Assembly (NCBI RefSeq): GCF_023241715.1
Contig: NZ_JALQCW010000006.1
Coordinates: 100,358 to 164,357, forward strand
DNA length: 64,000 bases
From: Pseudomonas morbosilactucae
Lineage (GTDB): Bacteria; Pseudomonadota; Gammaproteobacteria; Pseudomonadales; Pseudomonadaceae
Direction: 5' to 3'
The translations under genes and the position numbers were made by a program. Under the pieces are notes generated by a model. It ran no database searches. It was not told where the DNA came from and worked only from the letters and a program-made list of their open reading frames with translations. Positions 1 through 11,251 of this stretch are shown here, piece after piece; within the stretch, counting starts at the first letter, position 1, and each line of letters opens with the position of its first letter.

Positions 1-1312
1 TGGACACTTTGCTCATGGCTTCCGGGCCGTTGCCGATCAGGGTCGCGCCCTTGACTGGAGCGGTGATCTTGCCGTCTTCGATCAGGTACGCCTCGCTGGT
101 GGAGAACACGAACTTGCCGCTGGTGATGTCCACTTGGCCGCCACCCAGGTTGGCGCAGTAGATACCCTTTTTCACCGAGGCAATGATTTCCGCCGGGTCG
201 CTTTCGCCCGCCAGCATGTAAGTGTTGGTCATGCGCGGCATCGGCAGGTGCGCATAGGATTCGCGACGACCGTTGCCGGTGCGCGCCACGCCCATCAGGC
301 GGGCGTTGAGCTTGTCCTGCATATAGCCTTTGAGCACGCCGTTTTCGATCAGGGTGGTGCACTCGGTCGGGGTGCCTTCATCGTCCACGGTCAGCGAGCC
401 GCGACGGCCGGCCAGGGTGCCATCATCGACGATGGTGCACAGCTTCGAGGCGACCATTTCACCCATGCGCCCGCTGTAGGCCGAACTGCCCTTGCGGTTG
501 AAATCGCCTTCCAGGCCGTGGCCCACCGCTTCGTGCAGCAACACCCCGGACCAGCCGGAGCCCAGCACCACCGGCAAGGTGCCGGCCGGTGCCGGAATGG
601 CTTCCAGATTCACCAGGGCCTGGCGCAGCGCCTCACGGGCATACCCCATGGCGCGGTCTTCACTGAGGAAGTACCGGTAGTCGGTGCGCCCACCGCCACC
701 ATGGCCGCCGCGCTCGCGCCGGCCGTTCTGCTCGACAATCACGCTGACATTGAAACGCACCAGCGGCCGCACATCGGCGCTCAAGCCGCCATCGGTGGAA
801 GCCACCAGGATGCGCTCCCAGACCCCGGCCATGCTCACGCTGACCTGCTGGATGCGCGGGTCCAGGGCACGGGTGGCGACATCGATGCGTTTGAGCAGCT
901 CGACCTTCTCGGCACGGCTGATGACTTCCAGGGGGTTGTCCGGCGCGTACAACTGCGCCACGTCCTGAGTGCTGAAGGCCTGCACGCTGCCGTTCTGCCC
1001 GGCCCGGGAAATCGAGCGCGCCGCACGCGCCGCCTGGCCCAGCGCTTCGAGGGTGATGGCATTGCTGTAGGCAAAGCCGGTCTTCTCACCGGATTGCGCC
1101 CGCACGCCAACGCCCTGATCAAGGTTGAAACTGCCTTCCTTGACGATGCCGTCTTCCAGGGACCAGGACTCGGAAATCTGCCCCTGGAAATACAGGTCGG
1201 CAGCATCGATCCCAGGGCCGGCCAGATCGCCCAGCACACTCTGCAGGCTTTCAATGGTCACGCCACCAGGGGCTAAAAGGTGTTCACTGACTGAGGACAA
1301 CAACCCGCTCAT
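1..1312 (-). CDS. tldD: TldD, zinc metalloprotease of the TldD/PmbA system (3' end beyond window)
   Basis: TldD pairs with PmbA (TldE) to degrade unfolded or modified peptides; the E. coli pair processes microcin B17 and the CcdA antitoxin. The first 437 codons are present and about 40 C-terminal residues lie beyond the left edge. The zinc motif HEXXXH is seen as HEAVGH, read on the minus strand near 510-540, inside the stretch [14 protein letters not shown]. The N-terminus carries the family blocks [14 protein letters not shown] and [16 protein letters not shown]. The ATG at 1312 gives a family-typical N-terminus. It is the last visible member of a same-strand run with the nitrilase-family gene and yhdP. 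Confidence 0.95.
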   Translation of the reverse strand, partial: MSGLLSSVSEHLLAPGGVTIESLQSVLGDLAGPGIDAADLYFQGQISESWSLEDGIVKEGSFNLDQGVGVRAQSGEKTGFAYSNAITLEALGQAARAARSISRAGQNGSVQAFSTQDVAQLYAPDNPLEVISRAEKVELLKRIDVATRALDPRIQQVSVSMAGVWERILVASTDGGLSADVRPLVRFNVSVIVEQNGRRERGGHGGGGRTDYRYFLSEDRAMGYAREALRQALVNLEAIPAPAGTLPVVLGSGWSGVLLHEAVGHGLEGDFNRKGSSAYSGRMGEMVASKLCTIVDDGTLAGRRGSLTVDDEGTPTECTTLIENGVLKGYMQDKLNARLMGVARTGNGRRESYAHLPMPRMTNTYMLAGESDPAEIIASVKKGIYCANLGGGQVDITSGKFVFSTSEAYLIEDGKITAPVKGATLIGNGPEAMSKVS

Positions 1313-1339
1313 ATGCTTTGCGCCTTAAATTCGTCGTTC

Positions 1340-2179
1340 TTAAGCAAGTCGCTGGGCGCCTTGCGAGAAAAAGCGCCGGTGACTGGCCACCGGCATCCGC
1401 GCCCGGATGGACGCCTGTTCGCTGCTATCGCGTTGGGCCAGCAGCACGGCCTCGCCTTGATCCTGTTCTGCCAGCACCCGCCCCCAGGGATCGACAATGG
1501 CGGCATGGCCAAAGGTCTCGCGGGGGCCTGGGTGAACGCCGCCCTGGGCAGCCGCCAGCAGGTAGCACTGGGTCTCGATGGCACGGGCGCGAATCAGCAC
1601 CTCCCAATGCGCCGCGCCGGTTACCGCGGTGAACGCTGAGGGCGCGGTAATCAGCTCCGCCCCGGCAGCGCGCAACTCGCTGTACAACTCGGGAAAGCGC
1701 AGGTCGTAACAGACCGTCAGGCCCAAGCGGCCGACCGGGGTATCCGCCACCACCACTTGGCTGCCATGAGCATAGTCATCGGATTCACGGTAACGGCCAC
1801 GCTGATCGGCCACGTCCACATCGAACAAGTGCAGCTTGTCGTAACGGGCGGCCACCTCGCCGTGCTCGTCGATCAACAGCGAACAGGCATTGGCTTTGCC
1901 TTCTGGCTGATGCAACGGTGGCAACGGCAACGTGCCGCCCACTATCCATAACTTGAGGTCGCGGGCGGTCTGTTTCAACCAGGGCAGGATCGGCCCTTCA
2001 CCCAAGGCTTCGGCGCGACCGATAGCGGCCACGTCGCGACGCCCCATGGCAGCGAAGTTTTCCGGCAGGACCGCCAGGCGCGCGCCACCGGCCGCAGCCT
2101 GCTCAAGCAGGCGTCGGGCCTGGGCCAGATTGGCCAGCACATCGCTCTGGCTGACCATTTGAATCACCGCAAGAGACAT
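1340..2179 (-). CDS. carbon-nitrogen hydrolase, Nit1/deaminated-glutathione amidase type
   Basis: A 279-residue nitrilase-superfamily amidase. The catalytic triad is visible: Glu40 in VLPENF, Lys115 in YDKLHLFD and Cys157 in VCYDLRFPELY. The DLRFPELY context and the length fit the Nit1/NitA branch, which removes the amide from deaminated glutathione as metabolite repair; the substrate here is inferred from that resemblance. It lies 27 bases upstream of tldD on the same strand and 58 bases downstream of yhdP, so co-transcription is likely. The start ATG at 2179 leads directly into the first beta strand, SLAVIQM, as in the family. Confidence 0.9.
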   Translation of the reverse strand: MSLAVIQMVSQSDVLANLAQARRLLEQAAAGGARLAVLPENFAAMGRRDVAAIGRAEALGEGPILPWLKQTARDLKLWIVGGTLPLPPLHQPEGKANACSLLIDEHGEVAARYDKLHLFDVDVADQRGRYRESDDYAHGSQVVVADTPVGRLGLTVCYDLRFPELYSELRAAGAELITAPSAFTAVTGAAHWEVLIRARAIETQCYLLAAAQGGVHPGPRETFGHAAIVDPWGRVLAEQDQGEAVLLAQRDSSEQASIRARMPVASHRRFFSQGAQRLA

Positions 2180-2237
2180 GGCGCACTCCGTATCGGGTAG
2201 GCCGCCATGCTACTCCATGGAGCAATACCCAAGGCTC

Positions 2238-5200
2238 TCAAAAAGGTTTGTCGAAGGTGATTTTCGGCTCTTTCCACGGGCCTTTGACGTTGTATTTGAC
2301 GCTGGCGAAGCGCGCCACGCGGTCACCAATCAGTTTGTCGATCAGGAACAAGGCACCGCCCACCGCCGGAGCGCCCACCAGCAGCGCGGCAATCGGCAGG
2401 TTATTGGTCACCGGCAGGGTCACTGCCAGCTTGGCGTCCACTTGGTCGGCCACCATGTCCAGGGTGCCATTGAGTTCCAGATTGCTCGAAGGTCCGGTCA
2501 GGGTGATGGGTTCACGGGTGACGTACACGCCATCGCTGGCCACCAGCAGGCCCTTGACCCGGTCATAGCTCAAGCCCTTGCCGAACAGGTCGGAGAAGTC
2601 CAGGCGCAAGCGCCGGCCGATGGAGTTGAAGTTGAGCAGGCCAAACACCCGCAACGCCTGGGCGCCGCCTTCCACTTCGACGAACTGGCCTTTGCGCAAG
2701 GTGGCATCCAGGCTTCCGGAGAAGCGCTTGAGCGCCACCCAGGCCGGCGAGCCGGGCCAGCGACCGTCTACATCCAGGTGGAAATCCTCACTGGTCACGG
2801 TGGGCGCGAAGCCCCAGCCCTTGAGCACATCGGCCAGGTTGCCGCCGCCCAGGCGCCCGCGATACCAACTGCCGCGGGCACCCGGTAAGCCTTCCCAGCC
2901 GCCCTCGCCCTCCAGCACCATGCCCTTGAGCCCCAGGCTCAAGCTATTGAAGGCCATGCCCTTGGCGGTGGGGCGCACTTTGAGCGCCCACTTGCCCACC
3001 AGGTCAGGCCCCTGGAACAGCTGGGCAATGGAGATATCCATGGCCGGAACATTCTTGGGGTCCACCGAGGCCAGGGGGTCCGGGGCATTCTCGTCGGCCT
3101 GCACCTGGGGATCGACCGCCGGCAGGCGGATGTACTGCATGTCGATGGTCATCGGCACCGCCTTGGCGTCGGCGATACTCACCTTGCCCTTGGCTTGCTG
3201 GCTGTCGATCTGCAGGGCCCAGGCCGCCGGCTTGCGGTCCAATTGCAGGCTGACTTGATCCAGGGTGGTGCCAAAGGCGCTGAGCTTGCCCACTTTGAAA
3301 TCGGCACCGCTGAGCAGTTGCTTGGCACTGCCGCCCGGGTCCTTGCCGGCGTAACGATCCACCAGGGCCTTCCAGGGCTCGACATCCAGTTCTGACAACA
3401 CGCCGCGCACCCGCAGGCCTTTGCCGGCCGGCAACTGGGCGTCGCCTCCTCCCAGGAACAACTCGCCACGCCCATCGGAGAAGTTGCCCGCTGGCGCGGC
3501 AAAGGTGAAGTTGGCCAGGTCGCCATAATCGAACCAGTAACGGCGCTCGGCCCCTTGCAGGGTCATGCGGAAAATACTCTCGCGCCCGGTGCTCGCGGCC
3601 ATGCCGAAGGGTGCCGGCAGGTCCACGGCCACGCCCTTGAGGCTCGAACTGACGATCAACTGGCTATCGGCGCCATCCAGATTCAGTTGCAGCTGATACG
3701 GCACATCCCCCGACACGGGTAACGGCTGGCTGACATTCAGCCAGTCGGTGAGCTTTTTCACCGCCACTTGGCCCTTGGCAACCACTCGGGTGTTGGGCTT
3801 GCCGGCCTTGCCATCGGCAAAGATCTGCGCCGTCACGGGCCGGTCGAACGCCTGGGCGCTGATGTTCTGCCCACTCAGGCCCTTGCTGCTGTCAAAACGG
3901 AAGTCACCCTTGAGCTGGGTCAGCTCCAAGGCGGGCTCGCTCAACTTGAGTCGCGCCTTGTCGGTCTTGAAGTCCACCTGGATTTTCGGCGTGTCGCCTT
4001 TGACCAGCGGGATGTCCAGGTTCAACTTGCCCTGCAGGTCGCCCTCGCCCTGCCAACCGGCAAAGGTCGAGCCGGTGCCGATGGGCGCTTCCTGAAGAAT
4101 CTTCACGCCATCGCCAAGGCCGCCGGCAAACTGGCCATCGATGAACATATGGGAATGCTCGCCGCTGGCAACATGGGGGATGTTGACGAAAACATCGCGG
4201 ACCCGGGTGTCCAGCAACTGCCCCTTGCTGGCAACAATGCGCACGCCGCTGTCTTCGATAAACACATCGCCGTTGACTTTGGTCAGGTGCGGCCAGCCCG
4301 GCTGGAAGGCCAGTTCGGCGTCATGCACCTTGAAGAACAGGCTGATGCTGCGGGCCGTGTCGAGGGCGCCGTGATTGAGCGAACCCTGATACTGGAAAAA
4401 GCCCTGGTCCACTGCACCCTTGAGAATCGCCGTGCGCAACCACTCATCCAATGCCGGACTCAGGACTTGCGGCAGGTACTTGGCGGTGTAGCGCCCGTCC
4501 CCCTCCAGCAGCCCGACCCGCAAGTCCATGTAGTCTTCCTGGGTGTGATCGAAATGCAGGCGGATCAGGAAGTCGCCAGCGATCTTGCCCTCCTCGCCCA
4601 GTACCTTCAGGTAAGGGGAAATCAGGGTAAAACCGTCCTGATCCAGCTTCCAGGTGAGCTTGGCGTTGGCCTGGATGTACTGCCAGGGCTTGGCGAAGAT
4701 CGGATACAGGTGCAAGGAGAAATCCTTGCTGTCCATGCGCAACTCGCCCTGCCCCAGGTCACCACTGATGCTGCCGGTGACATTCCGTGCCGCCGGGGCA
4801 CCGTGGTAGGCATCAAAGCCGACCCGCTCCAGGTTGGCGGCGAAACTCAGACGCTGATCGCCCGTGGCCTGGGGCCGCACGTCCAGCAACACATTGCGCA
4901 ACGCGCCCGTGACCTTGAGGCTGTCCACCGCCTTGGCCACCCCTTCAGGCAGCGGCACGAGGGCGTCCAGCACTGGGGTGATGGGCGTCAGGTCGAGACG
5001 GTCGGCCTGCAGGTTCCACACTTCCTGGGCCGGGTCGTCGGCCCGCTTCTGCTGCACTTGCAGCCGGGACTCCCAGCGGGTTTCCCCGAGGTTCACCGCC
5101 AGGCTGTCGAGCTGCACCCGCAGGCCATCGTCGCGGCGCTGGAGGTTGGCATTGACTGCCAGGTTTTTGAGGGTGATCGGTTTGCGCTCCGCATAAGCGC

Positions 5201-6041
5201 CGGTCAGTTGTGGCGCGTTCAGGCGCAGGCTGGCGCTTTGCAACGCGCCCTTGTCCCAGGCGAACCACAGCTCGCCACCGGCCTTGAGTTCGGAAAAGTG
5301 CCACTGCCGGGTCAGGCGCGGCGGCAGCCACCGGGCCCAATCGCTTTGCGGCAGGCTCACGTAGCCATCGGCCCGAGCTTCGCGCCAGGCGTTGGCCTTC
5401 AGGCGGGTACGCAAGCTCAAGGCCAGGGGCTGGCCGTCGGGCAGGGTCAGGCGTGCGTCCAGGCGCTGGCGGCTTGGGCCGGTGCGCAGGTTGAGGCCAA
5501 CGTAGGTCAGGGTCAGGGCCGGGTGTTCAAAAGGCTGCAACGTTACTTGGCTGTCGAGCAGCGACAGTTCGCCAAGCACCTGCATGCGGGTGAGCATCTG
5601 TTCGGGGTCGAACGGCTGGTCGTCCTGCACCGGCAAGCCTTCCAGGCGCCAGCGGCCATCCTGGTCCTCCTTGAGGCTCAGGCTAAGGCCGCTGAGCTGC
5701 AGCAGCCCGATACGCACTTCACGGGCCAGCAGACTCGCGGAAATATCCGGCACCACCCGCACCTGATCCAGGCGCAAGGCATTGGCACCGTCACCGATCA
5801 TCACGTCATGGGCCAACAGGGTCGGAGAGAAACCGCTCCAGGTGCCCTCCAGGCGACCGATGTGCACGGGCATGCCCAGGGCATCCTCGGCCTTGGCCTG
5901 GACCTCGGCTCGATACTCGGCCACCAGCGGGGTCAACTCCCGGCCGAGACTGACGTACAAGGCCGCCAGGACCAGCGCCAATGCGCAGAAGCCCAGCCCC
6001 CAGCGAGTCAGCGCGGAGAACACGCGGATCAGCCGCTCCAT
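2238..6041 (-). CDS. yhdP: YhdP, AsmA-like envelope lipid-transport protein
   Basis: A 1267-residue member of the YhdP (TIGR02099) family. These inner-membrane-anchored bridge proteins of the AsmA group are thought to carry phospholipids to the outer membrane, redundantly with TamB and YdbH. One N-terminal membrane segment (about residues 8-30, rich in L, A and V) is followed by a very long periplasmic region of beta-strand character. The C-terminus has the AsmA-like block GLLNFNSIGRRLRLDFSDLF. I chose the ATG at 6041 (MERLIRVF) because GGGAG lies 9 bases upstream; the TTG at 6062 would overlap that ribosome site. Length matches the family. Confidence 0.93.
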   Translation of the reverse strand: MERLIRVFSALTRWGLGFCALALVLAALYVSLGRELTPLVAEYRAEVQAKAEDALGMPVHIGRLEGTWSGFSPTLLAHDVMIGDGANALRLDQVRVVPDISASLLAREVRIGLLQLSGLSLSLKEDQDGRWRLEGLPVQDDQPFDPEQMLTRMQVLGELSLLDSQVTLQPFEHPALTLTYVGLNLRTGPSRQRLDARLTLPDGQPLALSLRTRLKANAWREARADGYVSLPQSDWARWLPPRLTRQWHFSELKAGGELWFAWDKGALQSASLRLNAPQLTGAYAERKPITLKNLAVNANLQRRDDGLRVQLDSLAVNLGETRWESRLQVQQKRADDPAQEVWNLQADRLDLTPITPVLDALVPLPEGVAKAVDSLKVTGALRNVLLDVRPQATGDQRLSFAANLERVGFDAYHGAPAARNVTGSISGDLGQGELRMDSKDFSLHLYPIFAKPWQYIQANAKLTWKLDQDGFTLISPYLKVLGEEGKIAGDFLIRLHFDHTQEDYMDLRVGLLEGDGRYTAKYLPQVLSPALDEWLRTAILKGAVDQGFFQYQGSLNHGALDTARSISLFFKVHDAELAFQPGWPHLTKVNGDVFIEDSGVRIVASKGQLLDTRVRDVFVNIPHVASGEHSHMFIDGQFAGGLGDGVKILQEAPIGTGSTFAGWQGEGDLQGKLNLDIPLVKGDTPKIQVDFKTDKARLKLSEPALELTQLKGDFRFDSSKGLSGQNISAQAFDRPVTAQIFADGKAGKPNTRVVAKGQVAVKKLTDWLNVSQPLPVSGDVPYQLQLNLDGADSQLIVSSSLKGVAVDLPAPFGMAASTGRESIFRMTLQGAERRYWFDYGDLANFTFAAPAGNFSDGRGELFLGGGDAQLPAGKGLRVRGVLSELDVEPWKALVDRYAGKDPGGSAKQLLSGADFKVGKLSAFGTTLDQVSLQLDRKPAAWALQIDSQQAKGKVSIADAKAVPMTIDMQYIRLPAVDPQVQADENAPDPLASVDPKNVPAMDISIAQLFQGPDLVGKWALKVRPTAKGMAFNSLSLGLKGMVLEGEGGWEGLPGARGSWYRGRLGGGNLADVLKGWGFAPTVTSEDFHLDVDGRWPGSPAWVALKRFSGSLDATLRKGQFVEVEGGAQALRVFGLLNFNSIGRRLRLDFSDLFGKGLSYDRVKGLLVASDGVYVTREPITLTGPSSNLELNGTLDMVADQVDAKLAVTLPVTNNLPIAALLVGAPAVGGALFLIDKLIGDRVARFASVKYNVKGPWKEPKITFDKPF

Positions 6042-6116
6042 GTCAGTTGGCTCCCAAGGCAATAGTCATGCAAAAAGCTGAGACCAGCCGTTTCCAATCC
6101 TGAAAAACACGCGGAT

Positions 6117-7574
6117 TCAGAGCAGCACCACGTCGTATTGTTCCTGGGAATACATGGTTTCGACCTGGAACCTGATGGTCCGGCCGATAAAGCCTTCCAA
6201 CTCCGCGACGTTGCCTGACTCTTCATCGAGCAAGCGGTCGACCACTTTCTGATTGGCCAGCACCCGATACCCTTCTGCCTGATAAGCCCGGGCTTCACGC
6301 AGAATCTCGCGGAAAATTTCGTAACAGATGGTTTCCGGGGTTTTCAATTTGCCCCGTCCCTGGCAACTGCTGCAGGGTTCGCACAGCACTTGCTCCAGGC
6401 TTTCCCGGGTGCGCTTGCGGGTCATCTGCACCAGGCCCAGCTCGGTGATGCCGATGATGTTGGTCTTGGCGTGATCCCGCTCCAGCTGTTTTTCCAGGGT
6501 GCGCAGGACTTGACGCTGGTGCTCTTCATCTTCCATGTCGATGAAGTCGATGATGATGATCCCGCCGAGGTTGCGCAGGCGCAGTTGGCGAGCGATAGCA
6601 GTGGCGGCTTCGAGGTTGGTCTTAAAGATGGTTTCTTCAAGGTTGCGATGGCCCACAAAGGCGCCAGTGTTGACGTCGATGGTGGTCATGGCTTCCGCCG
6701 GGTCCACCACCAGGTAGCCACCGGACTTGAGCGGCACCTTGCGCTCCAGCGCTTTCTGGATCTCGTCCTCGACCCCATACAAATCGAAGATCGGCCTTTC
6801 ACCCGGATAATGCTCCAGGCGATCGGCGATTTCCGGCATCAGCTCGGCAACAAACTGAGTGGTCTTCTGGAAGGTTTCCCGGGAGTCGATACGGATTTTC
6901 TCGATCTTCGGGCTGACCAGGTCACGCAGGGTACGCAGGGCCAGACCCAGGTCTTCGTAGATCACGCTCGGGGCGCCGATGGTCTTGATCTGGGTGCCGA
7001 TCTGGTCCCACAGACGCCGCAGGTAGCGGATGTCCATCATGATCTCGTCGACCCCGGCGCCCTCAGCGGCCGTGCGCAAGATAAAACCGCCCGCTTCCTT
7101 GATGCCTTCCTGGGCCACGCAGTCGCTGACCACTTTCTTCAAGCGCTCGCGCTCGCCTTCGTCTTCGATCTTCAGGGAAATCCCGACATGGGCGGTACGC
7201 GGCATGTACACCAGGTAACGTGAAGGGATCGACAACTGAGTAGTCAGGCGCGCGCCCTTGGAACCGATGGGGTCCTTGGTGACCTGCACCACCAGGCTCT
7301 GCCCTTCGTGCACCAGGGCGCTGATGCTTTCCACCGCCGGGCCTTCACGTACGGAGATTTCCGAAGCGTGGATAAACGCCGCCCGATCCAGACCAATATC
7401 GACGAAGGCCGCCTGCATGCCGGGCAGTACCCGCACCACCTTGCCTTTATAGATGTTGCCGACGATGCCGCGACGCTGGGTGCGCTCGACATGAACTTCT
7501 TGCAGAACTCCGTTTTCGACCACCGCTACGCGCGATTCCATCGGCGTGATGTTGATCAGAATCTCTTCACTCAT
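6117..7574 (-). CDS. rng: ribonuclease G
   Basis: RNase G (CafA), an endoribonuclease that matures the 5' end of 16S rRNA and contributes to mRNA decay. The 485 residues begin MSEEILINITPMESRVAVVENG, typical of the family. An S1-like RNA-binding region lies near residues 35-125 (GIVGNIYKGKVVRVLPGMQAAFVDIG). The catalytic DNase I-like region contains TTIDVNTGAFVG and IIIDFIDME, which carry the Mg-binding aspartates. The zinc-link motif CEPCSSCQGRG is near residue 405. A longer frame opens upstream to 7712, but the ATG at 7574 matches homologues. It lies between yhdP and maf on the same strand, as in other pseudomonads. Confidence 0.96.
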   Translation of the reverse strand: MSEEILINITPMESRVAVVENGVLQEVHVERTQRRGIVGNIYKGKVVRVLPGMQAAFVDIGLDRAAFIHASEISVREGPAVESISALVHEGQSLVVQVTKDPIGSKGARLTTQLSIPSRYLVYMPRTAHVGISLKIEDEGERERLKKVVSDCVAQEGIKEAGGFILRTAAEGAGVDEIMMDIRYLRRLWDQIGTQIKTIGAPSVIYEDLGLALRTLRDLVSPKIEKIRIDSRETFQKTTQFVAELMPEIADRLEHYPGERPIFDLYGVEDEIQKALERKVPLKSGGYLVVDPAEAMTTIDVNTGAFVGHRNLEETIFKTNLEAATAIARQLRLRNLGGIIIIDFIDMEDEEHQRQVLRTLEKQLERDHAKTNIIGITELGLVQMTRKRTRESLEQVLCEPCSSCQGRGKLKTPETICYEIFREILREARAYQAEGYRVLANQKVVDRLLDEESGNVAELEGFIGRTIRFQVETMYSQEQYDVVLL

Positions 7575-7632
7575 GGCAGGATCTCGTTCAGGCATATTCA
7601 CGATAAGAAGGCCGCATCGGTGGGTACGGCGC

Positions 7633-8238
7633 TTAGCGCACTGTAAGGTTTTGCCAACAGGGTATGCCGAAATGGCCGAGCAGTTCTGCGGTTTCGCACA
7701 GCGGCAGGCCAACTACAGCGGAATAGCTGCCATTGAGCCCCGCGACAAACACCGCAGCAAGCCCCTGAATGCCATAACCACCGGCTTTGTCCTGGGGCTC
7801 GCCGCTGGCCCAGTAGGCCGCCGCCTCCTCAGGACTGATGGGGCGAAAACGCACCAGGCTGCGCACCACTCGCGACTCGCAACGCTGGTCGTCAAGCACG
7901 GCAATGGCGGTCAGCACTTCATGTTCGCGATCCGATAACGCCGTGAGCATGGCCAGGGAGTCGGCCTGATCCAGCGGTTTGCCGAGGATCCGTCCGTCGA
8001 GCACCACCGCGGTGTCGGCGCCCAGCACACAGGCTGGGGCCAGGGAATGGCTGCTGGCGATCAGGCCCAGGCCGGCGGCGGCCTTGCCACGCGCCAGGCG
8101 TTCGACATAGGCCGCAGGCGACTCATCAAGCAGAGGGGTTTCATCGATGTCCGCACTGATGGCGGTGAACGGCACGCCGATCTGCGTCAGCAGTTCACGC
8201 CGACGCGGCGAGCCGGAAGCGAGGTAAAGCGGACTCAT
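7633..8238 (-). CDS. maf: Maf-family nucleotide pyrophosphatase (YhdE type)
   Basis: Maf proteins are nucleotide pyrophosphatases; the YhdE branch hydrolyses dTTP, UTP and modified pyrimidine nucleotides, removing non-canonical precursors. The 201-residue protein shows the substrate-binding [10 protein letters not shown] loop at residues 7-16 and the conserved [16 protein letters not shown] block, followed by GGYGIQG. The ATG at 8238 has AGGGAG 9 bases upstream, which decides against a 25-codon extension. It lies 58 bases upstream of rng and 43 downstream of mreD, continuing the minus-strand run. Confidence 0.94.
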   Translation of the reverse strand: MSPLYLASGSPRRRELLTQIGVPFTAISADIDETPLLDESPAAYVERLARGKAAAGLGLIASSHSLAPACVLGADTAVVLDGRILGKPLDQADSLAMLTALSDREHEVLTAIAVLDDQRCESRVVRSLVRFRPISPEEAAAYWASGEPQDKAGGYGIQGLAAVFVAGLNGSYSAVVGLPLCETAELLGHFGIPCWQNLTVR

Positions 8239-8281
8239 CAAGACATCTCCCTGTCGAGGTGCGGGCCAATGCCTGACCGAA

Positions 8282-8773
8282 TTAGTTGATTTTGAAACGT
8301 CTGCGCAAGCCACGCAGACCGAAGCTGACCCACGGCCAGAGCAAGGCGCTGACCAAGGCGGGCAGCACCAGGGCCAGGGTGGGTTGGCGGTTGCCGGTCA
8401 GGGCGCTGAGCCAGAGCTGGACCAACTGCGCCAGGCCGAAGATCACCAGGATCACCAGGCTCTGCTGCCACATCGGGAACATGCGCAGGCGCTGTTGCAA
8501 GGACAGCACCAGGAAGGTGATCAGGGTCAGGATCAAGGCGTTCTGGCCCAGCAGGGTGCCGTACAGCACATCCTCTGCCAATCCCAGGCACCAGGCGGTG
8601 ACCATGCCCACCTTGTGCGGCAGGGCCAGGGCCCAGAAAGCCAGCAACAGGGCCAGCCAGAGTGGGCGCAGGATTTCCATGAATTGCGGCAACGGCGAGA
8701 CGCTGAGCAACATGCCGACGGCGAACGTCAACCAGACCATCCAGCCATTCTGGGAGTATTTGGTACCCGGCAT
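8282..8773 (-). CDS. mreD: rod shape-determining protein MreD
   Basis: MreD is an inner-membrane partner of MreC and MreB in the elongasome that directs lateral peptidoglycan synthesis. The 163-residue protein is almost entirely hydrophobic with about five predicted membrane segments (for example [16 protein letters not shown] and [14 protein letters not shown]) and a basic C-terminal tail, GLRRRFKIN. The start ATG at 8773 overlaps the mreC stop by one base (TAATG), with GGAGG just upstream, indicating translational coupling to mreC. Confidence 0.95.
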   Translation of the reverse strand: MPGTKYSQNGWMVWLTFAVGMLLSVSPLPQFMEILRPLWLALLLAFWALALPHKVGMVTAWCLGLAEDVLYGTLLGQNALILTLITFLVLSLQQRLRMFPMWQQSLVILVIFGLAQLVQLWLSALTGNRQPTLALVLPALVSALLWPWVSFGLRGLRRRFKIN

Positions 8774-9861
8774 TATTCTCGTCCTCCGGTGGTGGCCGGT
8801 GCTGCAGCGGGCGGCTTGCTGGCCGCCGGCTTCACCACAGGTTTAGTGACCGGTTTGACCGGGGTGGCCACAGGCTTGGCCGGGGTAGCCGCAGGCGCTG
8901 GCGCAGCGGTGGCCGCTGCCGGAGTGGCCGGAGCGGCGGTCGCAGGCTTGGGCACAGTGGCCGGAACGACCGGTGCGGCGCCTTGCTGATCCTGGGCTTC
9001 CTGGGCCTGGGCAGCGTCGTTGGCGCGCTCTTCGGCAGTGCGCGGGTCGCTGAACACCAACAGCAAGTAGCGGCTGCGGTTCAGCGCTGCGGTCGGCACG
9101 GCACGCACAATGGCGAACGGCTGGCCGGAATCGTGGATCACTTCCTTGACCGTCGCCACCGGATAACCGGCTGGGAACCGCTGGCCCAAACCGGAGCTGA
9201 CCAGCAGATCGCCTTCCTTGATATCCGCGGTGTCGGCCACATGGCGCAACTCCAGGCGCTCCGGATTACCGGTGCCACTGGCGATCGCCCGCAAGCCGTT
9301 GCGATTGACCTGCACGGGAATGCTGTGGGTGGTGTCGGTCAGCAGCAACACACGGGAGGTGTACGGCATCAGTTCGACCACCTGCCCCATCAGACCGCGG
9401 GCGTCGAGCACCGGCTGCCCCAGGAACACGCCGTCACGCTCACCTTTATTAATGATGATGCGATGGGTGAAGGGGTTGGGGTCCATGCCGATCAACTCGG
9501 CCACTTCGACCTTCTCGTTGACCAACGCAGAGGAATTGAGCAACTCGCGCAGACGGACGTTCTGCTCGGTCAGGGCCGCGAGCTTTTGCATGCGCCCCTG
9601 CAGCAGCAGGTTCTCGGTCTTGAGTTTTTCGTTCTCGGCCACCAATTCGGTGCGGCTGCCAAACTGGCTGGCCACACCCTGCCATAGCCGTTGCGGCAGG
9701 TCGGTGATCCAGTAGGACTGCATCAGCACCAGCGACATCTGGCTACGCACTGGCTTGAACAGTGTGAAGCGGGCATCGACCACCATCAGCGCGACCGACA
9801 GCACGACCAGCACCAACAGGCGCACGCCCAATGAGGGGCCTTTGGCGAAAAGCGGTTTAAT
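8773..9861 (-). CDS. mreC: rod shape-determining protein MreC, probable ATT start
   Basis: MreC is the bitopic scaffold that links MreB/MreD to PBP2 and RodA in the periplasm. A membrane segment lies at about residues 12-27 (GVRLLVLVVLSVALMV), then a coiled coil (about 65-100) and a beta-rich domain (LIGMDPNPFTHRIIINKGERDG). The last 70 residues are a low-complexity Ala/Pro/Lys/Thr tail. The start is unusual. The only strong ribosome site, GGGAGGAG, ends 6 bases before an in-frame ATT at 9861 (ATT AAA CCG CTT TTC). The first canonical alternative is TTG at 9831, with no Shine-Dalgarno sequence. The gene follows mreB after a 142-base gap containing a hairpin. Confidence 0.93.
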   Translation of the reverse strand: MKPLFAKGPSLGVRLLVLVVLSVALMVVDARFTLFKPVRSQMSLVLMQSYWITDLPQRLWQGVASQFGSRTELVAENEKLKTENLLLQGRMQKLAALTEQNVRLRELLNSSALVNEKVEVAELIGMDPNPFTHRIIINKGERDGVFLGQPVLDARGLMGQVVELMPYTSRVLLLTDTTHSIPVQVNRNGLRAIASGTGNPERLELRHVADTADIKEGDLLVSSGLGQRFPAGYPVATVKEVIHDSGQPFAIVRAVPTAALNRSRYLLLVFSDPRTAEERANDAAQAQEAQDQQGAAPVVPATVPKPATAAPATPAAATAAPAPAATPAKPVATPVKPVTKPVVKPAASKPPAAAPATTGGRE

Positions 9862-9943
9862 AAGCCGCTCCTCCCAGGCAAATGTTGTCTTTATTCATAA
9901 GGCATCAAACCGGCCTGGATGCAGATTGACAGAAGTTAAACGC

Positions 9944-9973
9944 CACAGGCAGCACTGCAAAGTGCTGCCTGTG
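9944..9973 (-). terminator. perfect 13-bp hairpin between mreB and mreC
   Basis: CACAGGCAGCACT and its exact reverse complement flank a 4-base loop, 30 bases downstream of the mreB stop. On the minus strand the stem is followed by GCGTTTAAC rather than a run of T, so it is not a textbook intrinsic terminator. Likely roles are partial termination (giving more MreB than MreC/D) or 3'-end protection of an mreB transcript. Confidence 0.55.
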
Positions 9974-10003
9974 AGCGAAACAGCATAGATGCCTGCAGCG
10001 AAA

Positions 10004-11251
<1,248 letters not shown>

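Noticed and set aside
3768..6065. A 765-codon plus-strand frame opposite yhdP
   Set aside because: Same composition artefact; yhdP on the other strand has clear family features.
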